The translations under genes were made by a program, and so were the position numbers. Below are positions 35,572 through 44,337 of a stretch of DNA of 64,000 bases, in pieces. The stretch's first letter is position 1, and each line of letters opens with the position of its first letter. Under the pieces are notes generated by a model. The model searched no databases. It worked only from the letters and a program-made list of their open reading frames with translations, and had not been told where the DNA came from. The DNA comes from Sphingomonas sp. SORGH_AS_0950 (GTDB taxonomy: Bacteria; Pseudomonadota; Alphaproteobacteria; Sphingomonadales; Sphingomonadaceae): NCBI RefSeq assembly GCF_030818415.1, contig NZ_JAUTAE010000001.1, forward strand, positions 3,002,001 through 3,066,000. The letters run 5' to 3'.

Positions 35572-35576
35572 CCTAG
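34593..35576 (+). CDS. IS481 family transposase with internal hairpin; stop codon from the target site
   Basis: A 327-residue transposase. HTH part: TTEAVRRAIQRSEESVRALARRHGISPTTVQKWRKR. Integrase core: YFHIDIAEVRTGEGKLYLFVAIDR (Asp), HTVLTDNGIQFAD (Asp) and WTNGQVERMNRTIKDATVKR (Glu). The start at 34593 has GGAGGAG upstream. Where relatives read LLPLDDCLYALQPTIPHLTR, this protein reads LLPLACPRVGGGLSLRPQPT. The change is a GC hairpin plus a one-base difference that restores the frame. The TAG stop lies in the CCTAGG target duplication, outside the element. The frame is open throughout. Confidence 0.9.
   Translation: MAQVLHGSARTTEAVRRAIQRSEESVRALARRHGISPTTVQKWRKRASVSDAPMGPKAIHSTVLTIEEEAMIVAFRRHTLLPLACPRVGGGLSLRPQPTIPHLTRSALHHCLQRPGISRLPEVDGDQPARQKFKAYPIGYFHIDIAEVRTGEGKLYLFVAIDRTSKLAFARLKDKANVAGAVAFLDELVEAMPYDIHTVLTDNGIQFADLPKNRDGPTARLRGHPFDRACWRHEIEHRLTKPNHPWTNGQVERMNRTIKDATVKRYHYDSHDQLRQHLQLFIDAYNHARRLKTLRGLTPYEYVARIWTENPSRFKIDPYRHSPGLNT
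34846..34864. repeat. GC hairpin inside IS481 transposase gene
   Basis: CCCCCGC (34847-34853), loop GTAG, GCGGGGG (34858-34864). It stands where related transposases encode the conserved DDCLY; GACTGTCTCTAC, which would encode DCLY, is still present right after the hairpin but in a shifted frame. Confidence 0.75.
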
Positions 35577-35577
35577 G

Positions 35578-36050
35578 TCGACCCGCGCCCGGAGCAGCGC
35601 GGCCACCGCCTCGCCGAGACCCGGGACAGCGATGGCGGCTTGCACCCGCGCGAGGAACCGCTCGCCCTGGCCAGCCCCCGGCCTGATCCCGAAGGTGGCG
35701 CAGAGCCCACGGATGGTGTTGTCGAGCCGGACACGAGCTTCGACTAGGTGCGCGCGGGCGGTGATTACCGAGCGGACGCCATGCGACATCGGCGATTTGA
35801 CGTGCACTTGCTTTTAGAAGCCGGTCCGGGTCAACTGTGCGAGGCCCGCCGCATCATGCGGATCAGTCTTGTTCCCCTTCATCGCCTTGAGGCTCTGGTG
35901 GGCCTGCCGTGCATCGACGCACACGATCGTGACGCCCAGCGCGTGCAGGCTCCGCGCGACCCACGGCGTCATCCGGCCGGTCTCGATCGCTACGCGTTCC
36001 ACGGGCCCATGGCGTTCCAGGAGCGTGGCGATCGCTTCTTGCCACTCCCC
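35578..36050 (-). pseudogene. IS110 family transposase fragment
   Basis: The minus strand reads ATLLERHGPVERVAIETGRMTPWVARSLHALGVTIVCVDARQAHQSLKAMKGNKTDPHDAAGLAQLTRTGF, typical of the DEDD-type N-terminal domain of IS110. An in-frame TAA follows, then KQVHVKSPMSHGVRSVITARAHLVEARVRLDNTIRGLC in the same frame. The C-terminal transposase part is absent, cut by IS5/IS481, and the N-terminus is fused to an IS5 remnant. Non-functional. Confidence 0.8.
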
Positions 36051-36379
36051 CTTTTTGAGCCTGCCGCCGAGCGGTGGGCCTTCACATGCGTACTGTCGAT
36101 CGACAATTCATCCGGCACTGGCCCCGAGCCAGCGATCATCTCGAAGAACCGCTGCCAGATGCCGCGCGACGCCCATCGGTTATAGCGATTGTAGATAGTG
36201 GTCGGCGGTCCATAAGCCGCCGGAACATCACGCCACCGGCAGCCTGTCTTGAGTACATGCAGAATGCCCGAGATCACCGTCCGATCATCGACTCGAGGCT
36301 TGCCGGGGCGACCATGCGGGAGATGCGGCTCGATCGCCGCCCACGCCGGGTCAGATAGCCAAAACAGATGCCGTGCCAT
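36051..36379 (-). pseudogene. IS5 family transposase N-terminal fragment (copy 2)
   Basis: MARHLFWLSDPAWAAIEPHLPHGRPGKPRVDDRTVISGILHVLKTGCRWRDVPAAYGPPTTIYNRYNRW... ELSIDSTHVKAHRSAAGSK is the N-terminal DDE part of an IS5 transposase, a different subgroup from copy 1. It breaks off around 36050 into IS110 sequence. The gap 36380-36683 to the next gene holds GC-rich hairpins (for example near 36565-36615) and no gene. Confidence 0.8.
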
Positions 36380-36683
36380 TGCCGTTCCTGTCCAAACTCA
36401 TCGGAAGCGCCAATTGACAACATTCCATCAACTCGTATGGATTCTCAACTTAGTCTTGCGACCCTTTCGCATCACGGAGAGGAGAGGGAAGGATAGGCGG
36501 GGCGGAATGATGATACGACCCGGGGCATAGTGATATGGCGTTGAGTTGATGCGAGCCCCTTGAGGTGGGGCGGGGCATCGCCGCGAACCCCACGCTTGCG
36601 GAGGCGCCCCATCCCCGGCGATCTCTTGTCATCCTGCTGTGGCCGGGAACTCGGCGCACGGCGTCCCCATCGCGATCGCCCGG

Positions 36684-37118
36684 TCAAGGCGTCTTGGCCG
36701 CTGGGATCGGCGTATATTGCGTGGAGATCAGTCGCCACTGGCCGCGGTCCAGTCGCGCGACATAGCGGGCTCGAACTGCGCGGGTCGTGCCGTTGGGAAA
36801 GGTGATCGATCGCCTGGCGGTGACCAGCGCGACCGGCCCTTGTGCTCTGACGACGACGTCATCGGTCGTGATGGGCGGCACCGGGGTCTTGGCGGTCGGC
36901 GCATAGAAGCCCAGCACCTGGGTGCGGGAATCGACATCGCCGATCGGCGAGATTTCCTCATAATCGGGGGCCAGCGTGTCGGCCAGCGCAGCGGGGTCGA
37001 ACAGGCTCCGGGCCGTCTCGAAGCGCTCGACCAGGTGGCGTAGCGGCGCATCCTGGGCGGAGGCCGTCGGTGTCATGCCGATTCCCGCGACGGCCAGTCC
37101 CAAGGCCAGAATGTTCAT
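36684..37118 (-). CDS. Exported NTF2-like/DUF4440-type protein
   Basis: A 144-residue protein with a signal peptide (MNILALGLAVAGIGMTPTASA) and an NTF2-like fold pattern: LRHLVERFETARSLFDPAALADTLAPDYEEISPIG, then a VTARRSITFPNGTTRAVRARYVARLDRGQWRLISTQYTP ending typical of DUF4440. Such proteins often bind small ligands or act as unassigned periplasmic factors. ATG 37118 has a GAGAGGGGGAT ribosome binding site. The gap from here to 37400 shows no gene. Confidence 0.75.
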   Translation of the reverse strand: MNILALGLAVAGIGMTPTASAQDAPLRHLVERFETARSLFDPAALADTLAPDYEEISPIGDVDSRTQVLGFYAPTAKTPVPPITTDDVVVRAQGPVALVTARRSITFPNGTTRAVRARYVARLDRGQWRLISTQYTPIPAAKTP

Positions 37119-37400
37119 TGCGATCCCCCTCTCATCCGGTCCGGTATCACAACCGATATCGAGCATCGGCGCAAGGTGCCGAAGGATTGGCGATCCCCCC
37201 GCGCCCGACACCGACAGCCAGGCCATTCTATTGCCGTGGAAAACGAGAAGCGGTGGACGTGGAGGAAACCCGGGATCGCCGGTTAAGTCTTTGGGCAAGC
37301 GCAAGGAATATGGCGGCTGTATGCGCGCGGCGGGAACGGGGCCTTGCGCGGCGGCGGGCGAAGGCTCGACAGAGGCTCGGGCTGGCCATAGGCGGCAGCC

Positions 37401-39150
37401 ATGGCCCTTTCCCGCCCGCATGACGCCCGCGTTTCGCTTTCCTTCCCGTCATGGGCCCCGGTTACGGGCGACGTGATGGCCTGGGTGGCCACTTATGCGC
37501 TGGCCATGGCGATCTTCTTTCGCAGGGTGATCGCGAGCGGCTTCGATCTGGGCTTTGGCGAGCGGGGGGATGCGCTGATCGAGATGACCATTCTCGAACA
37601 TTGGCGCAACGTCCTGTCGGGCGTGTCGCCCTGGGATGCGGCCTTCTACTTCCATCCCTATGGCGGCTCGCTGGGCTATAATGACGGTTATTTCCTCTAT
37701 GGCCTGTCCTATTCGGTCTGGCGGCTGGTCGCGGACCCGTTCCATGCCGACACGCTCAACATCCTGACCTTCAAGACGATCGGGTTCGCGGCCGCCTATC
37801 ATCTGGTGAAGCGGACGCTGGACTGGGGGCGGGGGAGCGCGCTGCTGGTGGCGCTGCTCTGGAGCATCGCCAGCAATATCCACCTCCAGGCCGTCCATGC
37901 CCAGTTGCAGAGCGTCGCGCTGCTGCCGGTGGCGATGATCCTGGCGATAGGCTGCGTCCGCGCCGAGGGACGCGGCGATGGCATCGCTGCGCGCTGGCGG
38001 GCGGTCGCGCTGGCGGCGCTGATGGCGGCGTGGCTGTTGACCTCCTATTACATGGCCTGGTTCACCATTTTTTCCGCCTGTCTGTTCGTGCTCTGCTGGG
38101 CGATGCTGAGCGGGAACGCCAGGCCCGCCGCGCTGGCCGGGCTGGTCCGGCGACATGGCGGGACGCTGGCCTGGGGCGGCGGTGCCTTTGCCGTGCTGAT
38201 CCTGCCCTTCCTGGCCGTCTATCTGCCCAAGCTGCGCGAGACGGGGGGTGAGGGCTATTATGAGATGCTCGGCTATCTGGTGACGCCGGGGATCGACATG
38301 ATCAATGTCGGGCCGGGCAATTATCTGTGGGGCTGGCTCTTCCGCCCGCTGTTCTCGCTGCTGCACGCGCTGTTCCCCGACGACCCGCTATTGCCCGGGC
38401 GGGTGCTGGGCGGCGAGCATGAGGCGGGGTTCCCGCCGTTGCTGTGCGCGTTGCTGCTCGTCGCGGCGTGGCGGATCGTGGTACGGCGGCGGATCGGGAT
38501 CGCGGGGGAGGCGCCCGGTGGCGTGGCGCGCCTTTGCGCTCGCGATGATCGTCGCCTGGGCGCTGACGCTGCAATTCTGGGTGGCGTCGCCCTGGAACCT
38601 CGTCTTCTGGCTGGTGCCGGGAGCCAAGGGGCTGCGCACCGTGTCGCGCTATCAACTATGGCTGAGCCTGCCGTTCCTGCTGATCGTCCTGGCGGCGTGG
38701 CGCGAGCAGGCGGCGCGGCTGGCGGCCACGCGTCCCTGGTGGCTGGCGGGGATCGTCGCCTTGCTGGTCGCCGAGAATCTGAGCGCGGAGACGCCCAACC
38801 AGATCAGCCATGCCGTCCATCACGACGCGCTGGCGGCCATCCCCGCGCCGCCTCGCGACTGCGCGGTCTTCTACGTCGTCGCGACGCGGGTGAACGAGCC
38901 GCTCTATATCAATGCCGAGCTCAACGCGCTCTATCCGCACAATGTCGATGCGATGTTCCTGGCGGAGCGGTGGCGGGTGCCGACGATCAACGGCTTCTCG
39001 ACCTTCAATCCGCCCGACTGGCATTTCGCCGATCCAAAGGCGCCCGATTATGATGCGCGGGCGCGCGCCTATGTCCGGGCGCATGGGCTGCGGCACGTCT
39101 GTCGGCTGGACATGCGGTCCCCGCGGCCGTGGAGCCGGATGGCGGGATAG
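37401..39150 (+). pseudogene. Multi-pass membrane glycosyltransferase-like protein, frameshifted
   Basis: Reading from ATG 37401 gives ~370 residues with about nine hydrophobic helices, including an ERGDALIEMTILEHWRNVLSG loop and FYFHPYGGSLGYNDGYFLYGLSYS near the N-terminus, as in GT-C-type membrane glycosyltransferases. Around 38500-38530, after RRRIGIAGEA, the frame is lost. A frame +1 away continues VAWRAFALAMIVAWALTLQFW through FLLIVLAAW to RHVCRLDMRSPRPWSRMAG at 39150. One inserted or deleted base explains this. Total would be about 580 residues. It could be a true pseudogene or a sequence error in a GC run. Substrate unknown. Confidence 0.7.
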
Positions 39151-39160
39151 GGCCTGAGCC

Positions 39161-39201
39161 AAAGAAAAGGGCGACCCCCGCAAAGGGGCCGCCCTTTCTT
39201 T
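39161..39201. terminator. Bidirectional terminator between the membrane protein gene and rplL
   Basis: AAAGAAAAGGGCGACCCC pairs with GGGGCCGCCCTTTCTTT around a CGCAAA loop. It has A-rich and T-rich outer arms and lies between convergent genes. Confidence 0.85.
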
Positions 39202-39243
39202 AGCTCGCCAAGCGAACGGGTGCGGGGTTGCCCCCGCAGCCGA

Positions 39244-39618
39244 TTACTTGAGCTCGACGGTCGCGCCGGCTTCTTCGAGCTGCTTCTTGATCTTCTCGGC
39301 CTCGTCCTTGGCAATGCCTTCCTTGACGGGCTTCGGAGCGCCTTCGACCAGCGCCTTGGCTTCGGTCAGGCCCAGGCCGGTGATCGCACGGACTTCCTTG
39401 ATGACGTTGATCTTCTTGCCACCGTCGCCGGTGAGGATCACGTCGAACTCGGTCTTCTCTTCAGCGGCCGGAGCAGCAGCGCCGCCAGCAGCAGGAGCAG
39501 CGGCAACGGCCGCAGCGGCCGAGACGCCCCACTTCTCTTCGAGCATCTTCGAGAGCTCGGCGGCCTCGAGGACGGTCAGCTCGCTCAGCTGGTCAACCAG
39601 CGCGTTCAGGTCTGCCAT
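39244..39618 (-). CDS. rplL: Ribosomal protein L7/L12 (bL12)
   Basis: A 124-residue stalk protein that recruits translation factors. N-terminal dimerisation domain [22 protein letters not shown], an Ala-rich hinge ([20 protein letters not shown]), then the C-terminal domain [37 protein letters not shown]. The start at 39618 has an AGATAAGA-type ribosome binding site. It follows rplJ by 70 bp on the same strand. It is not adjacent to rpoB, unlike the usual bacterial order. Confidence 0.98.
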   Translation of the reverse strand: MADLNALVDQLSELTVLEAAELSKMLEEKWGVSAAAAVAAAPAAGGAAAPAAEEKTEFDVILTGDGGKKINVIKEVRAITGLGLTEAKALVEGAPKPVKEGIAKDEAEKIKKQLEEAGATVELK

Positions 39619-39688
39619 GATCTTATCTCCAATACGGGCCGTCTAAAATGGCCCGAGTGTGTCAGTTCAAATCGTATTCGCCCGAAGA

Positions 39689-40210
39689 TCAGGCGGCTTC
39701 CTTGTCCTTGTCGGCATAAGCCGCGAGGACGCGGGCGATCTGCGCCGCGGGAGCCTGGGTGATGGTGGCCAGCTTCGTCGCCGGAGCGACGATGAGACCA
39801 ACCAGCTTCGCCCGGAGCTCGTCCAGCGAGGGCAGAGTCGCCAGCGCCTGCACGCCTGCGACATCAAGGACATTCGCACCCATCGATCCGCCGACGATCT
39901 CGAACTTGTCGGTCGTCTTGGCGAATTCCACGGCCACCTTGGCGGCGGCCACGGGATCGATCGAGCTGGCGATGCCGACGGGACCCGTCAGCATGTCAGC
40001 GACACCGGCATAGTCGGTGCCCTGGGCTGCGATCTTGGCAAGCCGGTTCTTCGAGACCTTGTAGGTCGCGCCGGCTTCCCGCATCTTCGTGCGCAGGGCC
40101 GTCGACTGGGCGACGGTCATGCCGTGGTTGCGGGTGATGACCACCACGCCAACCTCGTTGAAGTTGCGGTTCAGTTCGGCGACGGCCTGGGTCTTTTGAT
40201 CGCGATCCAT
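39689..40210 (-). CDS. rplJ: Ribosomal protein L10 (uL10)
   Basis: A 173-residue stalk base protein that binds 23S rRNA and L7/L12 dimers. It starts [33 protein letters not shown] and includes [22 protein letters not shown] and ends in the helical L12-binding tail [22 protein letters not shown] 40210 is chosen because GGAG lies just upstream; ATG 40222 would overlap that site. It is cotranscribed with rplL. Confidence 0.96.
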   Translation of the reverse strand: MDRDQKTQAVAELNRNFNEVGVVVITRNHGMTVAQSTALRTKMREAGATYKVSKNRLAKIAAQGTDYAGVADMLTGPVGIASSIDPVAAAKVAVEFAKTTDKFEIVGGSMGANVLDVAGVQALATLPSLDELRAKLVGLIVAPATKLATITQAPAAQIARVLAAYADKDKEAA

Positions 40211-40525
40211 GCCATTCTCCATGGTTGGAACGACCGCGAACGGTCATCCCGGTTGCTTGACCGGGGGGTGTGACCACCCCTCGGGGTGTCCAGCGATGGG
40301 GAATGGGCAACCGACGCGTGAGAAACGCGGGGCAGACCGGACGGGACCAGCGAGTGGCACGACCGGCAAAATCCTTTTCCCCGTCTCGGCAGGCAATTAA
40401 GCCAGGGCATATTCCCCGGCACCTGCTGTCTAGGACGGAATCCGAACGGGCAAGCCCATCCGGATGCGGGGCTGCCCTTAGGCCGATCGTCATGGGGAGT
40501 CAAGCGGGCCGGTATGATGAAGCGA
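40211..40525 (-). other. rplJL leader region
   Basis: About 315 bp upstream of rplJ without a gene. It contains hairpins such as ACCACCCCTCGGGGTGT near 40272-40290, which could belong to the L10-binding autoregulatory leader known for rplJL. I cannot fold it reliably. Confidence 0.35.
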
Positions 40526-40554
40526 GCGTCATCTGGGAGTCATGGCGATGTCAC
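40526..40554 (+). promoter_or_regulatory. Pho-box-like array upstream of phoX
   Basis: GTCAT at 40528, GTCAT at 40539 and GTCAC at 40550 are spaced exactly 11 bp apart, the periodicity of PhoB half-sites (CTGTCAT-N4). A further GTCAT occurs at 40556. It ends about 100 bp before the phoX start. Confidence 0.65.
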
Positions 40555-40652
40555 CGTCATGACGCGGAAGTGAAGCCTGTGTGACTTGGTTGCGCGGCAA
40601 AGCCCGGCGCGAGGCCGCGCATCTTTCCCGACGCGGTATCGGGGGAAATTCC

Positions 40653-43133
40653 ATGTCCGATATCAATAGCATGGTCGCCTATGACGATGGTGACGTCGAT
40701 ACCAACCGCTCGACCAACATGCATATGAGCGATCTGATCGCCACCCGCCTGTCGCGCCGCCAGACGCTGCGCCACGGCGTGTCGGCGATGACCACCGCGC
40801 TGTTCGGCGGCATGTTGCTGGCGGGCTGCGACGACGAGAATCCGCAGGGCGTCACCGCCACGGCGGCGGGCAGCACCGCCAGCGTCGCGGCGGGTCGCGC
40901 GGTCACGCTGACCGGCACGGTGAGCAGCGGCCAGGTCGCCAATGTCAACTGGAGCCAGACGGCGGGGCCCTCGGTCACGCTGACCAACGCCAACCAGCTC
41001 GTCGCCACGTTCCGCGCGCCCGCCGTGGCGACCGCGACCCAACTGGCGTTCAAGCTGGAGATCACCAGCCGCGACGGCCTGGTCACCAACAACAGCGTGA
41101 CGATCACGGTGACGCCGATCGCACTCGACTTCACCGCCGTCCCGCACAGCCTGGCGGACGTGGTGACGGTGCCCTCGGGCTATAGCGTCAGCGTCCTCTA
41201 TCGTCTGGGCGATCCGATCGCCTCGGGCGTGGCGGCGGCGGCCAATAACGGCACCGACAGCAATTTCGCGCAGCGTGCGGGCGACCATCATGACGGCATG
41301 AGCTATTTCGGCCTCGCCGCCAGCGGGGCGAGCCCCGATCCGACCAACAGCACGCGCGGGCTGCTCGTCCTGAATCACGAGAACATCACCCAGCTCTATC
41401 TCCACGCCAACGGCCCCACGCCGTCGCCGCGCCCCGAATCGGAGGCGATCAAGGAGATCGAGTGCCACGGCGTCTCGGTGGTCGAGGTCACCCGCACGAA
41501 CGGCGCCTGGACCTATGTCCAGGCCTCGGCGCTGAACCGTCGCATCACCCCCAACACCCCGATGGCGTTCAGCGGCCCGGTAAAGGGCAATGCCTGGCTG
41601 AAGACCGCCTATTCGACCGATGGCACGGGCGGGCGCGGTACGATCAACAACTGCGCCAACGGCACGATGGCGTGGAACACCTATCTGACCAACGAGGAAA
41701 ACTGGGCGGGCTATTTTCGGCGCACCAGCGGCGATGCGGCGGTACGCGCCGCCACGACGCCCAAGCAGAATGTCTCGCTCGCCCGCTATGGCATCGGCGA
41801 GGGGCGTTCGGGCAATTATGGCTGGACGACCGTCACGCCGTCGGATTCGTCGAGCACGATCTTTCGCCGCTGGAACGCGACGGCCAATGCCGCGCTGGCG
41901 GCGGACGGCACCGCCGATTTCCGGCACGAGCCGTTCCAGTTCGGCTGGGTGGTCGAGATCGACCCGTTCAACCCCAATTCCACGCCGCGCAAGCGCACCG
42001 CGCTGGGCCGCATGAACCATGAAGGCTGCCAGAGCGGCCGGATGATCGCGGGCGTCCGCCCCGCCTTTTACATGGGTGACGATGCGCAGAACGAATATAT
42101 CTACAAGTTCGTGTCGGCCACGCCGTGGAGCGCTTCGGACGCCAGCGCCAGCGACCGTCTGGCGGTGGGCGACAAATATCTCGACGACGGCACGCTCTAT
42201 GTCGCGAAGTTCAACGCGGACGGCACCGGCACGTGGATGCCGTTGGTGTTCGGTCAGAACGGGCTGACCGCCTCGAACAGCGTCTATCCCTTCGCCGACC
42301 AGGCCGATGTCCTGATCAACACGCGGCTGGCGGGCGATGCGCTGGGCGCGACCAAGATGGACCGGCCGGAGTGGACCGCGGTCAATCCGGCGACCGGCGA
42401 GATGTATTGCACGCTGACCAACAACGCCTCGCGCCGCCCGGTCGCTTCGGGCAGCCTGACCGGGGTCGATGCGGCCAATCCGCGCGCCTATGTCGATCCG
42501 CCCTCGACCTCGGTCGGCAACCGCAACGGCCATATCATCCGCATCCGCGAAGCGAACGACACGACCGAGGCGACCAGCTTCACCTGGGACGTGTACGCCT
42601 TTGGTGCGGGGGCGGACCTGGATGCGACGAACATCAACCTGTCGGGGCTGGACGCGACCAACGACTTCTCGTCGCCCGACGGCCTGTGGTTCAGCCTGCC
42701 GAGCAATGTCGCGGGGCAGCAGACGCCGGTGATGTGGATCCAGACCGATGACGGTGCCTTCACCGACGTCACCAACTGCATGATGCTGGCCGCGATCCCC
42801 GGCCGGGTCGGCGATGGCGGCACGCGTTCGGTCACCAGCAGCGCGGGCGGCGCCTCGGCGACCGTCACCACCCGGATCGGCAAGGCGCCGGGCGTGACGC
42901 TGAAGCGTTTCCTGGTGGGGCCGAAACAGTGTGAGATCACCGGCATCCACTCGACGCCGGACGGCACCTCGGTCTTCGTCAACATCCAGCATCCGGGCGA
43001 GGACGCCAGCAGCGTCGCCGCGCCGACCAGCAACTGGCCCGACAGCCAGAGCGGCAGCGCGGCCGCAACGGTCCGCCCGCGCTCGGCCACGATCGTCATC
43101 ACCAAGAATGACGGCGGCGTTGTCGCGATCTGA
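40653..43133 (+). CDS. phoX: PhoX-family alkaline phosphatase (DUF839), Tat-exported lipoprotein
   Basis: An 826-residue protein. A Tat motif, SRRQTLRHG (about residues 34-42), is followed by a hydrophobic stretch ending in the lipobox LLAGC, so it is probably a Tat-exported lipoprotein. Residues ~65-155 form an Ig/PKD-like beta domain (VTLTGTVSSGQVANVNWSQ). The PhoX beta-propeller follows, with YFGLAASG, GLLVLNHEN, NCANGTMAWNTYLTNEENW, GRMNHEGC and SPDGLWFS motifs. PhoX enzymes use Fe and Ca and release phosphate from phosphate esters. The Pho-box-like repeats upstream fit this role. The Ig-like domain is an addition to the core enzyme. Start at 40653 has a GGGGGAA ribosome binding site. Confidence 0.85.
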   Translation: MSDINSMVAYDDGDVDTNRSTNMHMSDLIATRLSRRQTLRHGVSAMTTALFGGMLLAGCDDENPQGVTATAAGSTASVAAGRAVTLTGTVSSGQVANVNWSQTAGPSVTLTNANQLVATFRAPAVATATQLAFKLEITSRDGLVTNNSVTITVTPIALDFTAVPHSLADVVTVPSGYSVSVLYRLGDPIASGVAAAANNGTDSNFAQRAGDHHDGMSYFGLAASGASPDPTNSTRGLLVLNHENITQLYLHANGPTPSPRPESEAIKEIECHGVSVVEVTRTNGAWTYVQASALNRRITPNTPMAFSGPVKGNAWLKTAYSTDGTGGRGTINNCANGTMAWNTYLTNEENWAGYFRRTSGDAAVRAATTPKQNVSLARYGIGEGRSGNYGWTTVTPSDSSSTIFRRWNATANAALAADGTADFRHEPFQFGWVVEIDPFNPNSTPRKRTALGRMNHEGCQSGRMIAGVRPAFYMGDDAQNEYIYKFVSATPWSASDASASDRLAVGDKYLDDGTLYVAKFNADGTGTWMPLVFGQNGLTASNSVYPFADQADVLINTRLAGDALGATKMDRPEWTAVNPATGEMYCTLTNNASRRPVASGSLTGVDAANPRAYVDPPSTSVGNRNGHIIRIREANDTTEATSFTWDVYAFGAGADLDATNINLSGLDATNDFSSPDGLWFSLPSNVAGQQTPVMWIQTDDGAFTDVTNCMMLAAIPGRVGDGGTRSVTSSAGGASATVTTRIGKAPGVTLKRFLVGPKQCEITGIHSTPDGTSVFVNIQHPGEDASSVAAPTSNWPDSQSGSAAATVRPRSATIVITKNDGGVVAI

Positions 43134-43229
43134 TCGGCTGATCGCATCGTGACCCCATGAGGGGGCGGGAAGTGATTGCCTTCCCGCCCCCTTTCGCGTT
43201 CAAGGGCTGGCGGACAAGGGAGGGGCGGC

Positions 43230-44321
43230 ATGACGACGACACGGCGCGAGGTGATGGCGGGCGCGGCTGCGATCGGGCTGGGGACGGCGATCGGGCCGGT
43301 GCTGGCGCAGGTGCCGGGCCGCGACAGGCTGATCGCGGGCACCTATGCCAATGAAGGGGGCCGGGGCCTCTATCCGATCGTCGATGGCCGTGTGGGACCG
43401 CCGGTGGCGGGGATCGTCAACGCCTCTTACGGCGTGGGCAACGGGCCGGGCGGCGCCTTCTACCTGTTGCGGGAACAGGCCGAGGGGCGCGTCACCGGCT
43501 ATGGCCCTGGCTGGGCGTCGCGGGGCGGGGCGTCGACCGGCGGGGCCGATCCCTGCCATGTCGCGCTCGACCGGTCCTCGGCCTGTCTGGCGGTCGCCAA
43601 TTACTCCAGCGGCTCGGTCGCCTTCTATCGGCTCGACCGGCGGACCGGCGCGCCGGGCGAGGCGCAGGTCTTTCGCCATCAGGGTCATGGCCCCAATGCC
43701 GAGCGCCAGGCGGGGCCGCATGCGCATTGGGTGGGGTTCAGCCCCGACCGGCGCTGGCTGCACGCGGTCGATCTGGGGGCGGATGCGATCTTCGCCTATC
43801 GCTTCGACCCCGCCGCGCGGACGCTCGCCGAGCCGGTGATCGGCTGGCAGGCCCCGGCGGGGGCGGGGCCGCGCCACATGGTCCGCCACCCGACCCTGCC
43901 GCGCGCCTATGTCGCCTGCGAGTTGCAGCCCCGGCTGTTCGTCCTCGACGCGCTGCCCGAGGGACGCTTCCGCACGGCGGGTGAACGGGCGCTGCTGGCC
44001 GAGGGCACAGCCACACCCTCCTATGCGGCGCATATCGCGATCGATCGGGCGGGGCGGACGCTCTATGTCTCCAATCGCGGGGCGAACAGCATCACCGTCT
44101 TCCGCCTGAACGCCAAGGGCGATCCCGAGCCGGTCCAGCATGTCCCGACCGGCGGCGACTGGCCGCGCTTCTTCCTGCTGCGCGAGGGGCGGGGAGAGAT
44201 GCTGGTGGCGAACGAGCGTTCGGGTACGGTGAACGCCTTCCGGATCGGCAAGGACGGCCGCCTGACCGCCACCGGCCGCAGCATCGCCATTCCGGGCGTG
44301 GTCTTCCTCGCCGAAGTTTGA
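43230..44321 (+). CDS. Lactonase-type beta-propeller protein (6-phosphogluconolactonase family, YbhE-like), exported
   Basis: A 363-residue protein with a Tat-like signal (TTTRREVMAGAAAIGLGTAIGPVLA). The propeller repeats include LIAGTYANEGGRGLY, ADPCHVALDRSSACLAVANYSSGSVAFYRL, GPHAHWVGFSPDRRWLHAVDLGAD, GPRHMVRHPTLPRAYVACEL and AAHIAIDRAGRTLYVSNRG, as in Pfam lactonase PF10282. Because it is exported, a role in cytosolic pentose phosphate metabolism is doubtful and another lactone or sugar substrate is possible. Start at 43230 has GGGAGG upstream. It follows phoX by 96 bp and might share its transcript. Confidence 0.78.
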   Translation: MTTTRREVMAGAAAIGLGTAIGPVLAQVPGRDRLIAGTYANEGGRGLYPIVDGRVGPPVAGIVNASYGVGNGPGGAFYLLREQAEGRVTGYGPGWASRGGASTGGADPCHVALDRSSACLAVANYSSGSVAFYRLDRRTGAPGEAQVFRHQGHGPNAERQAGPHAHWVGFSPDRRWLHAVDLGADAIFAYRFDPAARTLAEPVIGWQAPAGAGPRHMVRHPTLPRAYVACELQPRLFVLDALPEGRFRTAGERALLAEGTATPSYAAHIAIDRAGRTLYVSNRGANSITVFRLNAKGDPEPVQHVPTGGDWPRFFLLREGRGEMLVANERSGTVNAFRIGKDGRLTATGRSIAIPGVVFLAEV

Positions 44322-44337
44322 GGGGCGCACTCCAACC

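Larger units (their letters stand above)
26683..36420. mobile_element. Island of nested insertion sequences
   Basis: About 9.7 kb made almost only of insertion sequences and fragments. In order: IS630 copy 1 (3'-truncated), IS3 copy 1, IS630 copy 2, IS630 copy 3 split by IS3 copy 2 and by IS256, IS5 copy 1, IS481, an IS110 fragment and an IS5 fragment. Most transposase genes are damaged. Insertions at the junctions can be ordered from their target duplications. No cargo gene is visible. Confidence 0.9.

Noticed and set aside
26683..36420. A composite transposon or genomic island with cargo
   Set aside because: Every recognisable gene within is a transposase. No resistance, metabolic or integrase cargo is seen.
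37119..37400. A small gene between the NTF2-like gene and the membrane protein gene
   Set aside because: Frames here have no ribosome binding site or conserved pattern, and overlap the upstream control region.
40211..40525. Assigning a defined L10 leader RNA
   Set aside because: Hairpins are present, but I could not match the known kink-turn structure by eye, so only a general leader is listed.
40557..42992. An 811-codon frame opposite phoX
   Set aside because: Shadow of phoX; no recognisable protein features.
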